From the NCBI GenBank assembly GCA_038235165.1, contig JBBSUG010000004.1:62001-126000 (forward strand): 64,000 nucleotides of DNA. The letters run 5' to 3'. This stretch comes from GCA-002050365 sp038235165. Lineage in GTDB: Bacteria > Acidobacteriota > Blastocatellia > Pyrinomonadales > Pyrinomonadaceae. The notes under the pieces are model-generated. The model saw only the letters and a list, made by a program, of their open reading frames with translations. It did not search any database and was not told the DNA's origin. Made by a program: the position numbers and the translations under genes. Below, piece after piece: positions 50,903 through 59,851 of this stretch; positions within the stretch are counted from its first letter, which is position 1; each line of letters begins with the position of its first letter.

Positions 50903-52210
50903 ATGCGCGTAACATTGCGCGTGATCGCGGGTCCGCAGACGGGGCGCGTTTTCACGTTTGACCAACACGAAACTTTCACCATCGGACGCAGCGAGGATTC
51001 TCAGTTTTGCCTGCCGCACGACCGTTTTTTTTCGCGTAATCACTGTCTCTTGGAAATCGCGCCGCCGCAGTGTTTTCTGCGAGATTTGGGTTCGACCAAC
51101 GGAACTTTCATCAACGGTATTCGGGCTGAAACGGCGCATCTTGTCAACGGCGACCGCATTCAGGGCGGCGAAACCGTTTTAGAAGTTAATGTCACGACCG
51201 ATCCGGCGGAATATTCGTCACGAACGCCGCATTCGCTTCATCAAACCGTTCCGTCCGTCATCACGATTCAGTGTTTAAATTGCGGAATTCTGGCGAAAAC
51301 CGAAGCGTCGCGCCCCGATGCCAAATTGTCCTTCTTGTGTGATGACTGCCGCGAAAAATTAAAGAAAAATCCGCAGCCGATCCCCGGCTACCAGATGATT
51401 AAAATGCTCGGACAGGGCGGAATGGGCAGCGTAATGCTCGCCCGCTCCGCTTCCGACGGACGCGCCGTGGCGATTAAAACGCTACTGCCCGAAGTCGCCG
51501 TCAGCGAACAGTCGCTCAAGCGGTTTATGCGCGAAATCGAAGTCGCCGCCAGTTTGCAGCATCCGCACATCGTCAGCTATATCGAACACGGCACACACAA
51601 CGGCATCGTTTATCTCGTGACGGAATACGTGCGCGGAATGGACGCGTCCAAACTCGTCAAACAGCGCGGCGGTAAATTAAATTATCTGGAAGTCGTCAAA
51701 ATTATCGAACAAACCCTCGCCGCGCTCCATTTCGCGCATTCGCTCGGTTTCGTTCACCGTGACATCAAAGAGCAGAACATTTTGGTTGACGGCATTTATC
51801 CGCGCTACATCTCGAAACTGACGGATTTCGGGTTGGCGAAAAGTTTCAAACAATCGGGAATGAGCGGCGTGACGATGGTCGGCGACGTAGCCGGAACCAT
51901 CGCTTATATGCCGCCCGAACAGGTTAGGGATTTTAAAGAAGTCAGACCCCCGTCGGATATTTACGCCATCGGAATGACGGCTTACAGTTTGATGACCGGC
52001 GCACACGCGCTTGATTTGTCGCCGCGAGCCGGAATTTCGGAAACCGTCAAAGCGATTTTTGAAAAACCGATCATCCCGCTCGCGCAGCGGCAGCCCGACA
52101 TTCCGCTGCGCGTCGCCGCCGTCATCGAAACCGCCATCGCCAAAGATGTTCAATTTCGCTGGGCATCCGCCGGCGAAATGCGCGAAGCTCTGCTTAAATC
52201 AGTCAGTTAG
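50903..52210 (+). CDS. FHA-domain Ser/Thr protein kinase
   Basis: About 435 residues. Residues about 1-95 are an FHA domain (FTIGRSEDSQ, FFSRNHC, DLGSTNGTFING), which binds phosphothreonine. Then a C-x2-C...C-x2-C zinc ribbon (CLNCGILAK, LCDDC) near 120-150, and a complete kinase domain to the end (GQGGMGSVM, AIKTL, HRDIKEQNI, DFGLAK, GTIAYMPPEQ). ATG 50903 is used; a TTG precedes it. It may read phosphorylation marks set by the zinc-ribbon kinase three genes upstream, though no direct proof is in the sequence. Confidence 0.93.
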   Translation: MRVTLRVIAGPQTGRVFTFDQHETFTIGRSEDSQFCLPHDRFFSRNHCLLEIAPPQCFLRDLGSTNGTFINGIRAETAHLVNGDRIQGGETVLEVNVTTDPAEYSSRTPHSLHQTVPSVITIQCLNCGILAKTEASRPDAKLSFLCDDCREKLKKNPQPIPGYQMIKMLGQGGMGSVMLARSASDGRAVAIKTLLPEVAVSEQSLKRFMREIEVAASLQHPHIVSYIEHGTHNGIVYLVTEYVRGMDASKLVKQRGGKLNYLEVVKIIEQTLAALHFAHSLGFVHRDIKEQNILVDGIYPRYISKLTDFGLAKSFKQSGMSGVTMVGDVAGTIAYMPPEQVRDFKEVRPPSDIYAIGMTAYSLMTGAHALDLSPRAGISETVKAIFEKPIIPLAQRQPDIPLRVAAVIETAIAKDVQFRWASAGEMREALLKSVS

Positions 52211-52333
52211 ACAAAAGAAACTCACGGAGGATTGCGAAAGCGAAATTTGCGGCAATATCTTCGACTTCATCTTTATTTTGATTTGTAGTTTTGGCAACTT
52301 TAAAATTCAGCGAAATAGTGTGGAGAAAATTTA

Positions 52334-53488
52334 ATGAAATATTTTTATGTTCTGTGGCTTGTAGTTTGTTTATCGGTCGTTTTCATCGTACCGAAAGCCT
52401 TCGGTCAGGAATCAGACCGTACCATTCAATTGTTGCGGTCGCTTTCGGAAGCTCCCGGACCGTCGGGTTTCGAAGAGCCGGTTCGCAAAATTATGGTCGG
52501 CGAAATGAAGCCGTTTGCCGACCGCATCAGTTACGACGGACTCGGTTCGGTTATCGCACAGCAAGGCGCGAACGGTCCGCGCATTATGGTTGACGCGCAT
52601 ATGGACGAACTCGGCGGGATGATTCGCCGCATCACACCCGACGGTTATCTGTCAATGCAGATGCTCGGCGGCTGGCTCGATCAGGCGTTGGTTGATCAGC
52701 GGTGGACAATTATCACTGCAAAAGGACAAATTCAGGCGATCACCGGCATCCGCGACGTGCATATTGTCAGTCCTGAAGAACGCAGCCGCGTCTATCCGCG
52801 CGATTCGCTATTACTTGATGTCGGAGCGAAAAATGCAGCAGAAGTCCGGGCGATGGGTATCGAAATCGGCGATCCGGTTGCGCCGGACGCGCCATTTTCC
52901 GTCTTAAACGGCACAGACAATTACCTCGGCAAAGCGTGGGATGACCGAATCGGTTGCGCGGTGATTATTGAAGTGATGCGCCGTCTGAAAACTCAACCGC
53001 ATCCGAATCAGATATTTTATGCGGCGACCGTTCAGGAAGAAATCGGACTGCGCGGGGCGCATACTGCTTCGGACGTGATCAAACCAGACATCGGAATCGC
53101 CCTCGAAGGCGGCATCTCAGGCGATTCGCCGGGTTCTCGACCGGAAGAATCACAGGTAAAACTCGGCGCGGGTCCCGGCGTTTTTCTCTACGATTCGAGC
53201 GCACTGCCAAACCGTAAATTTATCGCGCTGCTCAAACAAGTCGCGGCTGACAATAAAATTCCGCTCCAACTTGATTTAGTGCAAGGTTACGGCGACGATT
53301 CGGCGGAGATACAGAAAAGCAATGGCGGTGTGCCGACTATAAATCTAGTCGTCGTTGCACGCTACACACACGCTCACAACGGCATTATCAATCGCCGGGA
53401 CTTCGACCGGATGGTTGATTTAGTAGTCGCGCTAATTCAAAAACTCGATGCCAAAACTGTGGCGAATCTGAAGGATTTTGCGCCGTGA
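52334..53488 (+). CDS. Secreted M42-family metallo-aminopeptidase
   Basis: 384 residues with a signal peptide (about 1-24, ending AFGQ), which M42 enzymes usually lack. Motifs: MVDAHMDELGG (His/Asp zinc ligands), LGKAWDDRIGC (bridging Asp), VQEEIGLRGA (catalytic Glu-Glu), ALEGG and the final ARYTHAHNG His ligand. It would cleave N-terminal residues from peptides in the periplasm or outside. Own start, no shared operon. Confidence 0.92.
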   Translation: MKYFYVLWLVVCLSVVFIVPKAFGQESDRTIQLLRSLSEAPGPSGFEEPVRKIMVGEMKPFADRISYDGLGSVIAQQGANGPRIMVDAHMDELGGMIRRITPDGYLSMQMLGGWLDQALVDQRWTIITAKGQIQAITGIRDVHIVSPEERSRVYPRDSLLLDVGAKNAAEVRAMGIEIGDPVAPDAPFSVLNGTDNYLGKAWDDRIGCAVIIEVMRRLKTQPHPNQIFYAATVQEEIGLRGAHTASDVIKPDIGIALEGGISGDSPGSRPEESQVKLGAGPGVFLYDSSALPNRKFIALLKQVAADNKIPLQLDLVQGYGDDSAEIQKSNGGVPTINLVVVARYTHAHNGIINRRDFDRMVDLVVALIQKLDAKTVANLKDFAP

Positions 53489-53636
53489 TTTTGTCCTAGT
53501 TTTAAAAAAGTCAAGCGCAAGCTAATAGCGGCGTGAACTTTGTAGGAAAATTTAAGCTATTTATTTGCAAAATTATTGCTTCAATGTGTCTTTTCGATTT
53601 ACGAAGAAAACGATTTACGATTTATAATCAAAAATT

Positions 53637-55109
53637 ATGCAAGTAAAAACTCAACTTGACGAACTGCAAAATTATTTGATTGACGCAAGCAATTTGCAAG
53701 GCGGACACGCCGATAAACTTTTTGTTCCCGAAACCGTCGAACAAATTGCTGAGATATTAAAAGAGGCACACGAAAACAAAATTCCTGTAACAATTTCGGG
53801 CGCAAGAACCGGAACTGTCGGCGGCGCGATTCCCTACGGCGGTTATGTTATTTCGCTCGAAAAATTTAACCGTATCAAACAAATAAATGAAAACTATGCC
53901 GTTGTAGAAAGCGGCGTGATTTTGAATGATTTACAAAAAGCGGTTGACGCACAAAATCTTTTTTACCCGCCCGACCCGACCGAATGGAGCTGTCAAATCG
54001 GCGGAACTGTGGCGACGAATGCGAGCGGGGCGCGAAGTTTTAAATACGGTGCGACGCGCGGATTCGTCGAAAAACTGGAAGTTGTGTTGGCAGACGGCGA
54101 CATTCTCTACCTGAAACGCGGCGAAAATTTCGCTGAAAACGGTGTTCTCGAACTGCATACCGAAAGTGGAAATGTTATCGAAGTAAAAACTCCAACCTAT
54201 CGGCAGCCGGAATCGCGCAAAAATACTTCAGGTTATTTTTCGGCTGAGAATTTCGACGCGATTGATTTATTCATCGGAAGCGAAGGAACGCTCGGCGTAA
54301 TCACTGAAATCACATTGAAACTGCTGCCGAAACCGGAAGGGTTTTTGAGCGGTGTCGTGTTTTTCAAAAACGAAAAAGATTTACTGAATTTTGTTGACGA
54401 AGCGCGAAAGGTTTCTTTTCAATCCAGAAAAGCCGGCATTTCCGGTTCGATTGATGCGACATTGATTGAATATTTTGATGAAAAATCTTTGAAGTTTATC
54501 AGCGAAAAATTTCCCGAAGTTCCCGAAAATGTGCAGGGCGCGATATTTTTCGAGCAGGAGACGACCGCCGAAGATGAGGACGCGTTGTTTGAAGCGTGGA
54601 ACGAACTGCTTGAAAAGCACCACGCCGAACTCGAAACTTCGTGGTTTGCGACGAACGAGCGCGACTTAGAAAAAATGCGTGAATTCCGGCACGCCCTGCC
54701 CGTCGCCGTCAACGAAAAAGTCGTTCGCAACAAACAGCGCAAAATCGGCACGGATATGGCGGTCGCGGATGACAAATTCGCTTCGTTTCTGAAATTCTAC
54801 AAACAAAAATTAAACGAAAGCGGTTTGGAATATGTGATTTTCGGACACATCGGCGACAATCACCTCCACGCCAATATGATGCCGAAAACCGAAGAAGAAG
54901 TTACAAAAGCCAAACATCTTTACGGGCGTTTCGTCGCGCAGGCGGTGATGCTCGGCGGCACGGTTTCAGCCGAACACGGCATCGGTAAATTGAAGAAACA
55001 ATATCTTTATGTGATGTACGGCGAGCGTTACTTAAATGAAATGGCGGAAATCAAACGCGCTCTTGACCCACACGGAATTGTCGGACGAGGAAATATTTTT
55101 GACATTTGA
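53637..55109 (+). CDS. FAD-linked oxidase (GlcD / D-lactate dehydrogenase-like)
   Basis: 490 residues. PCMH-type FAD domain: VTISGARTGTVGGAIPYGG, YPPDPTEWSCQIGGTVATNA (both in part), GSEGTLGVIT. The C-terminal FAD-linked oxidase domain has FGHIGDNHLHANM, a SAEHGIGKLKK motif and the usual C-terminal DPHGIVGRGNIFD. It oxidises a 2-hydroxy acid such as glycolate or D-lactate. No Fe-S partner (GlcE/GlcF) is adjacent. Confidence 0.9.
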   Translation: MQVKTQLDELQNYLIDASNLQGGHADKLFVPETVEQIAEILKEAHENKIPVTISGARTGTVGGAIPYGGYVISLEKFNRIKQINENYAVVESGVILNDLQKAVDAQNLFYPPDPTEWSCQIGGTVATNASGARSFKYGATRGFVEKLEVVLADGDILYLKRGENFAENGVLELHTESGNVIEVKTPTYRQPESRKNTSGYFSAENFDAIDLFIGSEGTLGVITEITLKLLPKPEGFLSGVVFFKNEKDLLNFVDEARKVSFQSRKAGISGSIDATLIEYFDEKSLKFISEKFPEVPENVQGAIFFEQETTAEDEDALFEAWNELLEKHHAELETSWFATNERDLEKMREFRHALPVAVNEKVVRNKQRKIGTDMAVADDKFASFLKFYKQKLNESGLEYVIFGHIGDNHLHANMMPKTEEEVTKAKHLYGRFVAQAVMLGGTVSAEHGIGKLKKQYLYVMYGERYLNEMAEIKRALDPHGIVGRGNIFDI

Positions 55110-55227
55110 GTACCGCAGTTGTCCCGACTGCGATCTCGGATGCGTCTCGCTTCCGAGTCAAAAAGATTTAAGACGAGAGTGCAGGACGCAATACCTTCGG
55201 TGACGGCAGTCGGGGAGACTGCGGTAC
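55110..55227. repeat. 118-bp inverted-repeat element
   Basis: Arms 55110-55131 and 55206-55227 match inversely at 19 of 22 positions (GTACCGCAGT...CCCGACTGC). An inner palindrome CTCGGA/TCCGAG lies at 55135-55157. It begins at the stop codon of the oxidase gene. Similar in build to the element at 18319-18449. Confidence 0.72.
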
Positions 55228-55316
55228 GTGCGGAGGTTGATTTGCCACGCCGACGATACAAATATAGAATCAAGCTTTCAATTACACTTAAACAAAACGA
55301 GGAACATCCGAAAAAA

Positions 55317-56018
55317 ATGATTAAAGCGATACTTATGGATTTCAACGGCGTGATTATAAATGACGAACCGCTGCAAATGAAGGCTTATCAGGAAATTTTA
55401 AAGGGCGAAGGAGTTGATTTGACCGAAGAGCAGTATTATTCGTGTATGGGAATGAATGATAAAGCCTTTGTCGCGTCCGCATTTAGACTTTCAAGCAAAG
55501 AATGTTCGGATGACAAAATGCAGAATATTGTGACGCAGAAAACCGCTAAATGGCGGGAAATGATTGACGAGGACATTCCTCTATTTGACGGTGTTGAAAA
55601 TTTTGTCGTAAAAATGGCGCAGGAATTTTCGCTCGGCGTGGTCAGTATGGGGCGGCGTGAGGAAATCGAATATGTTCTCGAAAGGGTCGGTTTGATCAGC
55701 TATTTTTCGAGTATCGTCAGCGCGGAAAATGTCACGAACCACAAACCCGACCCTGAATGTTACCTGACCGGTTTTAATGAAGTTGATGCCGTCCGCACGC
55801 GGCTCGGCGGCAACCCTATTGTCCACAGCGACTGCGTGGTGATTGAAGACGCTCCGCAGGGGATTCTCGCCGGAAAACGCGCCGGACTCAAAACTCTGGG
55901 GATTACAAATACGGTTTCGGCAGAAAAACTGCGCGAAGCGGGCGCGGATGTCGTTTCAAAAAATCTCGATGATTGGATGCCCGATTCGTTTCGGCGCGTC
56001 TTTTCTCACAGAGTTTGA
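55317..56018 (+). CDS. HAD-superfamily hydrolase with DxN active site
   Basis: About 233 residues, beta-phosphoglucomutase/phosphatase subfamily. Motif I is D8-F-N10-G-V-I: the nucleophile Asp is present but the second Asp (general acid/base) is Asn. VVSMGRREE gives motif II and K-P-D-P-E-C-Y motif III, with a complete V-I-E-D-A-P-Q-G motif IV. The open frame runs back to 55119 through the repeat element, so ATG 55317 is the real start. Substrate unknown. Confidence 0.88.
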   Translation: MIKAILMDFNGVIINDEPLQMKAYQEILKGEGVDLTEEQYYSCMGMNDKAFVASAFRLSSKECSDDKMQNIVTQKTAKWREMIDEDIPLFDGVENFVVKMAQEFSLGVVSMGRREEIEYVLERVGLISYFSSIVSAENVTNHKPDPECYLTGFNEVDAVRTRLGGNPIVHSDCVVIEDAPQGILAGKRAGLKTLGITNTVSAEKLREAGADVVSKNLDDWMPDSFRRVFSHRV

Positions 56019-56135
56019 ATGATTAGGTGAAAAAGTTTAAAGGTGAAAGTGTGAAAAAGTATTTGCGCCAAAACGTGTTTGCTTTTGATTAATTATTTCG
56101 TTTTCAGATTTTAATCTTTTTCACTTCCAAAAAAT

Positions 56136-57635
56136 ATGGCAGAACATCAAATAGACGCTGAACAGGCGCAGGCAAATCTTTTGTCGTGTGCGGCATTTTT
56201 GGCGGAGGATATTCGCAGCGCGGAAGGTCACGCTTCGGCGATGAAGGAAATCGTCCCGCATTATCTCGCTAAAGGCGATGTTGATCTTGCCGCCGCGCTC
56301 GCCGATACGGTTGACGACCCGTTTGTGCGCGACCGTCTGCTGTCGAAAGTAGCGGCGAAATGTGCCGAAAATGATGATGACGAATACGCCTTTCAACTGG
56401 TTGAAGCCATCGAAGATCACGGTTTGAAGCTGGAAGCGCGGGAAAATATCGCGCTTAAAAAAGCTGCCGCCGGTGAGTTTGAAAGAGCATTTGAAATTGC
56501 CGCCGAACTCTCTCACCCGTCAAATGTGCTGGGCATCATCTCCTATTATCTGACCGCTGAAAATCGTGATGAAGAAGCGCAGCAAACGCTTTCGCGCATC
56601 GAATATCCGGCGGCGAAGGTGAACGCTTTGCAGCTTATCGCCGAACACTACGAGAAAAACGGGCAAACGGAAAAAGTTAATTATGCGCTCGATGCGGCGG
56701 CGGCGGCGGCGGAAGAAATTGATTTTCCCGAAGAAAAAATCCGCATTTTGCAGTATGTCGCCGAACACTATCGCGCGGGCGGCAGGAAGGATAAGGCGAT
56801 TGAGATGTTTGATAAGGCGAAAACGATTGCCGAACGTATTGACGGCGTTCACCGTGACAATCTTTTGGCGGGCATCGCGCTCGGTTTTTTGCGGGCGGGA
56901 AGCCTTGAATTAGCCGACCGAACGCTCGATATGGTCGGCGACAAAACGCAGATTTCCAATTCGCTGACGGGGTTTTCGCAGGAATTCTGGGATAACGGCG
57001 AGCGCGACGACGCGCTTGAAACGCTCGAAGAGGCTTACGCGATTTTGAAATCGCAGAAGGATTCGGAAATCCGCGACAGTTCGGCACGATATAAATTGTG
57101 GGGAACTATTGCCGTCCAGTTTGCCAAATACGAAAAGGGCGAACGCGCCATTGAAATCGCGCAGGAAAATATCGCCGAAAATGAGCAAATGTCGGCTTTG
57201 TCGCAAATCGCGCACGTTTGCGTCGCGCAGGGCAAAGACGAACTGGCGCGGCAGGCAATCAGCGCGATTGTCGAAGACGCGCACCGAATGTTCGCGCTGA
57301 TCGGCATTTCGGACGCGAAAAATAATTTGGGCGAACGCGAAAAAGCCGTCGAGTTTTTGAACGAAGCCGCCGCCTTGTGCGAAACCGTTCCGCAGCTCGC
57401 CTCACGTTCGGCGGCTTACAATGAATTTACAACCCGTTTTCACAATTACGGCGAAAACACGAAATCGCGGTCGCTGTCGCACGAAAATCTCGAAACCATC
57501 GCTCAAATCCGCGACGAAAGCGTTCAGGCAGTCGCCTTGGCGCAGTTAGCCGAAATTTACGAAAAAGAACATTTTACACCGACTGATAATGAAAAAGTAA
57601 TTATGCTTCAAATGCTTCAGAGAGCTGAAACATAA
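56136..57635 (+). CDS. TPR-like all-helical repeat protein
   Basis: 499 residues with no signal peptide and helical repeats throughout (units such as IAEHYEKNGQTEKVNYALDA, in part; VAEHYRAGGRKDKAIEMFDKA, in part; QFAKYEKGERAIEIAQ). A run of seven Ala lies near residue 187. It looks like an extended TPR/SEL1-like scaffold with no catalytic signature. Neighbours give no partner. Confidence 0.75.
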   Translation: MAEHQIDAEQAQANLLSCAAFLAEDIRSAEGHASAMKEIVPHYLAKGDVDLAAALADTVDDPFVRDRLLSKVAAKCAENDDDEYAFQLVEAIEDHGLKLEARENIALKKAAAGEFERAFEIAAELSHPSNVLGIISYYLTAENRDEEAQQTLSRIEYPAAKVNALQLIAEHYEKNGQTEKVNYALDAAAAAAEEIDFPEEKIRILQYVAEHYRAGGRKDKAIEMFDKAKTIAERIDGVHRDNLLAGIALGFLRAGSLELADRTLDMVGDKTQISNSLTGFSQEFWDNGERDDALETLEEAYAILKSQKDSEIRDSSARYKLWGTIAVQFAKYEKGERAIEIAQENIAENEQMSALSQIAHVCVAQGKDELARQAISAIVEDAHRMFALIGISDAKNNLGEREKAVEFLNEAAALCETVPQLASRSAAYNEFTTRFHNYGENTKSRSLSHENLETIAQIRDESVQAVALAQLAEIYEKEHFTPTDNEKVIMLQMLQRAET

Positions 57636-57723
57636 TTTTTTTGTTCGTAGGCTGTCTCACAAACACACCTTCAAAATATTTGTTTGAAAAATTAAAATGT
57701 GAGTTATAATTCAAGAAAACCGA

Positions 57724-58303
57724 ATGTACTTACTTGCCGGCTTTTTCCTAACGAACAATAAACCGGGAGATTGGGAAATTATGTTTGATAATGAATGGAG
57801 CGGCGCAGTAGCGATGACAAAAATTGAAGGGGTTTGGATGTCGGGACCTTGGGTAATGACCAATCTCGCAAAATTGGATGCAATAGCTAAAAGTAAACCA
57901 AAGAACTGGGTTGGAAGTGGGGAATGTGTGGCAATTGCTCAATGGACATTGAAGATGCCGCATACGAGTTTCTGGCGACCAGGCGTAAAAGTTCTTGGCA
58001 ATGACGCTCCGGTATATTACGAAGGCATAGAAGTTGTGGGCAGCGGAATTGTGCCGGGAACGGTGGTTGCAGCTTTTTATAGACAAGCGTTATCCGAGTA
58101 AAGTTCACGGCAATCACGTTGCCATTTATCTGAGTCAAACTAAAAATTCTATAACCGTAAAAGATCAGTGGAATGTAAGAAACAAGAAAGGTGAAATTGT
58201 TCGTCATCAAGAACCGCACGAACGCACCATTTTCACCGGCGGAAATGGTTTGAGCAATGATGCAGACGCTTTTTCAGTTGTCTATACGTTGAACGGAGGT
58301 TGA
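57724..58303 (+). pseudogene. BPSL0067-like peptidoglycan amidase, frameshifted
   Basis: Two overlapping frames together form one BPSL0067/CHAP-like protein. The first holds W-V-G-S-G-E-C68-V-A (catalytic Cys) and ends GTVVAAFYRQALSE; the second continues IDKRYPSKVHGNHVAIYL (catalytic His in GNH), then VKDQWN. Removing one T from the TTTTT run at 58074-58078 joins them as VAAFIDKRYP. Either an indel in a homopolymer (real or a sequence error) or slippage could explain it. BPSL0067 proteins resemble Tae4-type peptidoglycan hydrolases. A lipoprotein gene follows 5 nt later. Start at 57724 or 57781. Confidence 0.82.
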
Positions 58304-58307
58304 TAAA

Positions 58308-59000
58308 ATGAATCTGATAAACAAACTCATCAAAAATTTAATCGGCTTCAAATTTTGGGTTGTCGGAATATGTTTGTTAGTTCTCTCCGGCTGCACTTTA
58401 TCTCCTCTTTCCGAACAATCCGTATCGGCTCAATCTAATCAAACAAATTTATCTTTGACTGATAAACAACAAGACATCGAAGTTTTGCGAGGCATCACGA
58501 ATTTGTGTATTTATCAAAACCCAAGTTTTAATCCGGGTAGGGAAGAAAAGAATGCCGATTCTCGTTTATATAGTTTAATCAAGGCAGGTTACCCAAATGA
58601 AATTTCTCTTGGTGAAGCAGTAGCAGTTTTCAACAGATTCACTCAGTGCGATGACCGAAGTAAAACTCAGCCGCTATTGAGTGTTGAGGAATTTAAGGCG
58701 GCAATCCGTGACTGGAATTGTGCGGAAGAAAAAGATGTTGATGATAAGAAGTTTTGTGCTGATGCTTGGAAGATAGCCGAAACAGGTAAAATGCCAAAAG
58801 GTTCATTCTTGGACTTCGACCGAGGCACGGGAGGCACTTCTCGCGTTCGGGGCTATAAAGGATATTATGTCAACACTTGGGAAATATCTCTATATCTCCA
58901 ACTTGATAAGTACCGTCGTGATCTAAAGGACGTGCCGGAATTTACGCGCTCGATACGATTAAAATATATTTCATCAGAACAGATTAAAGATGTTCAATAG
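58308..59000 (+). CDS. Lipoprotein, possible immunity partner of the amidase
   Basis: 230 residues with a type II signal: hydrophobic WVVGICLLVLSGC29, lipobox L-S-G-C. The mature domain has several Cys (NLCIYQNP, TQCDDRS, NCAEEKD, KFCAD) that may form disulfides and matches no family I know. GGAGG precedes ATG, and the stop of the frameshifted amidase is 5 nt upstream, so the two genes are coupled. A periplasmic lipoprotein behind a peptidoglycan hydrolase is the place where immunity proteins often stand. That role is inferred. Confidence 0.7.
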   Translation: MNLINKLIKNLIGFKFWVVGICLLVLSGCTLSPLSEQSVSAQSNQTNLSLTDKQQDIEVLRGITNLCIYQNPSFNPGREEKNADSRLYSLIKAGYPNEISLGEAVAVFNRFTQCDDRSKTQPLLSVEEFKAAIRDWNCAEEKDVDDKKFCADAWKIAETGKMPKGSFLDFDRGTGGTSRVRGYKGYYVNTWEISLYLQLDKYRRDLKDVPEFTRSIRLKYISSEQIKDVQ

Positions 59001-59146
59001 TAACATTGGCAGAACGATTGGATCAGCGACGCAAGTTGCCGCTTGATTGAAAAATATTTTGCTTTGTTCAAAAGAATCAGGATTTGTCGAAAAACCGGGA
59101 ATAATTTCGTCGAGTTAACATATAAGTCAATAGAAGAGGCGACGAA

Positions 59147-59851
59147 ATGAAAAAATTAGAGAAAAAACACCCGCTGGCGATTCGGTGGCTGCACTGGATA
59201 AACTTTCCGCTGCTCACGGTGATGATCTGGAGCGGAATTCTAATCTATTGGGCGAACGCAATTTACGGCGTGAAAATTTTTGATTACGAACTTTTTCACT
59301 TTTTTCCGCCGTGGTTTTACGACAAACTCGGTATTCCTTTTCGTCTCGCCGAAGGCATCTCGCTGCATTTCTTCTTTATGTGGCTGTTTGCAATCAACGG
59401 CGTAATTTACGCATTGTATCTGGCTTTTTCGGGCGAATGGCGCACGATGTTGCCGGTTCCGGGTTCGTTCAAACGCGCTCTGTTGGTTACACTCCACGAT
59501 TTACACATCATCAAAAAACTGCCGCCGCAGGGAAAATACAACGACGCACAGCGCATCGCTTACACGGGCGTTTTGCTGATGGGCGCAGGGTCGCTGATTA
59601 CGGGTTTGGCAATTTATAAACCTTTGCAATTGAGTTGGTTGACTTCGCTGTTAGGCGGTTATGGCTGGGCGCGTTGGGAACATTTCTGGCTGATGATCCT
59701 GTTCGTACTGTTTTTCGTCGTTCACGTCGCGCAGGTCGCGCTTGCCGGTTGGGGAAATTTTCGTTCGATGGTGAACGGTTACGAAGCGGTTGATGTGGAA
59801 ACAGCAATTCCCGAATCCGCACTCAATGAAGATGGAGGCGCAGTAGTATGA
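59147..59851 (+). CDS. Cytochrome b561-type membrane subunit
   Basis: 234 residues, about four membrane segments. His residues near helix ends (RWLHWINF, LHFFFMWLF, WEHFWLM, FFVVHVAQVALAG) suit two haem b groups. It overlaps the molybdopterin oxidoreductase gene by 4 nt (ATGA), so it should carry electrons between that enzyme and the quinone pool, like the YedZ/MsrQ role but with a different cytochrome family. Confidence 0.85.
   Translation: MKKLEKKHPLAIRWLHWINFPLLTVMIWSGILIYWANAIYGVKIFDYELFHFFPPWFYDKLGIPFRLAEGISLHFFFMWLFAINGVIYALYLAFSGEWRTMLPVPGSFKRALLVTLHDLHIIKKLPPQGKYNDAQRIAYTGVLLMGAGSLITGLAIYKPLQLSWLTSLLGGYGWARWEHFWLMILFVLFFVVHVAQVALAGWGNFRSMVNGYEAVDVETAIPESALNEDGGAVV

Noticed and set aside
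55119..55316. N-terminal extension of the HAD hydrolase
   Set aside because: It reads through the inverted-repeat element; motif I sits right after ATG 55317.
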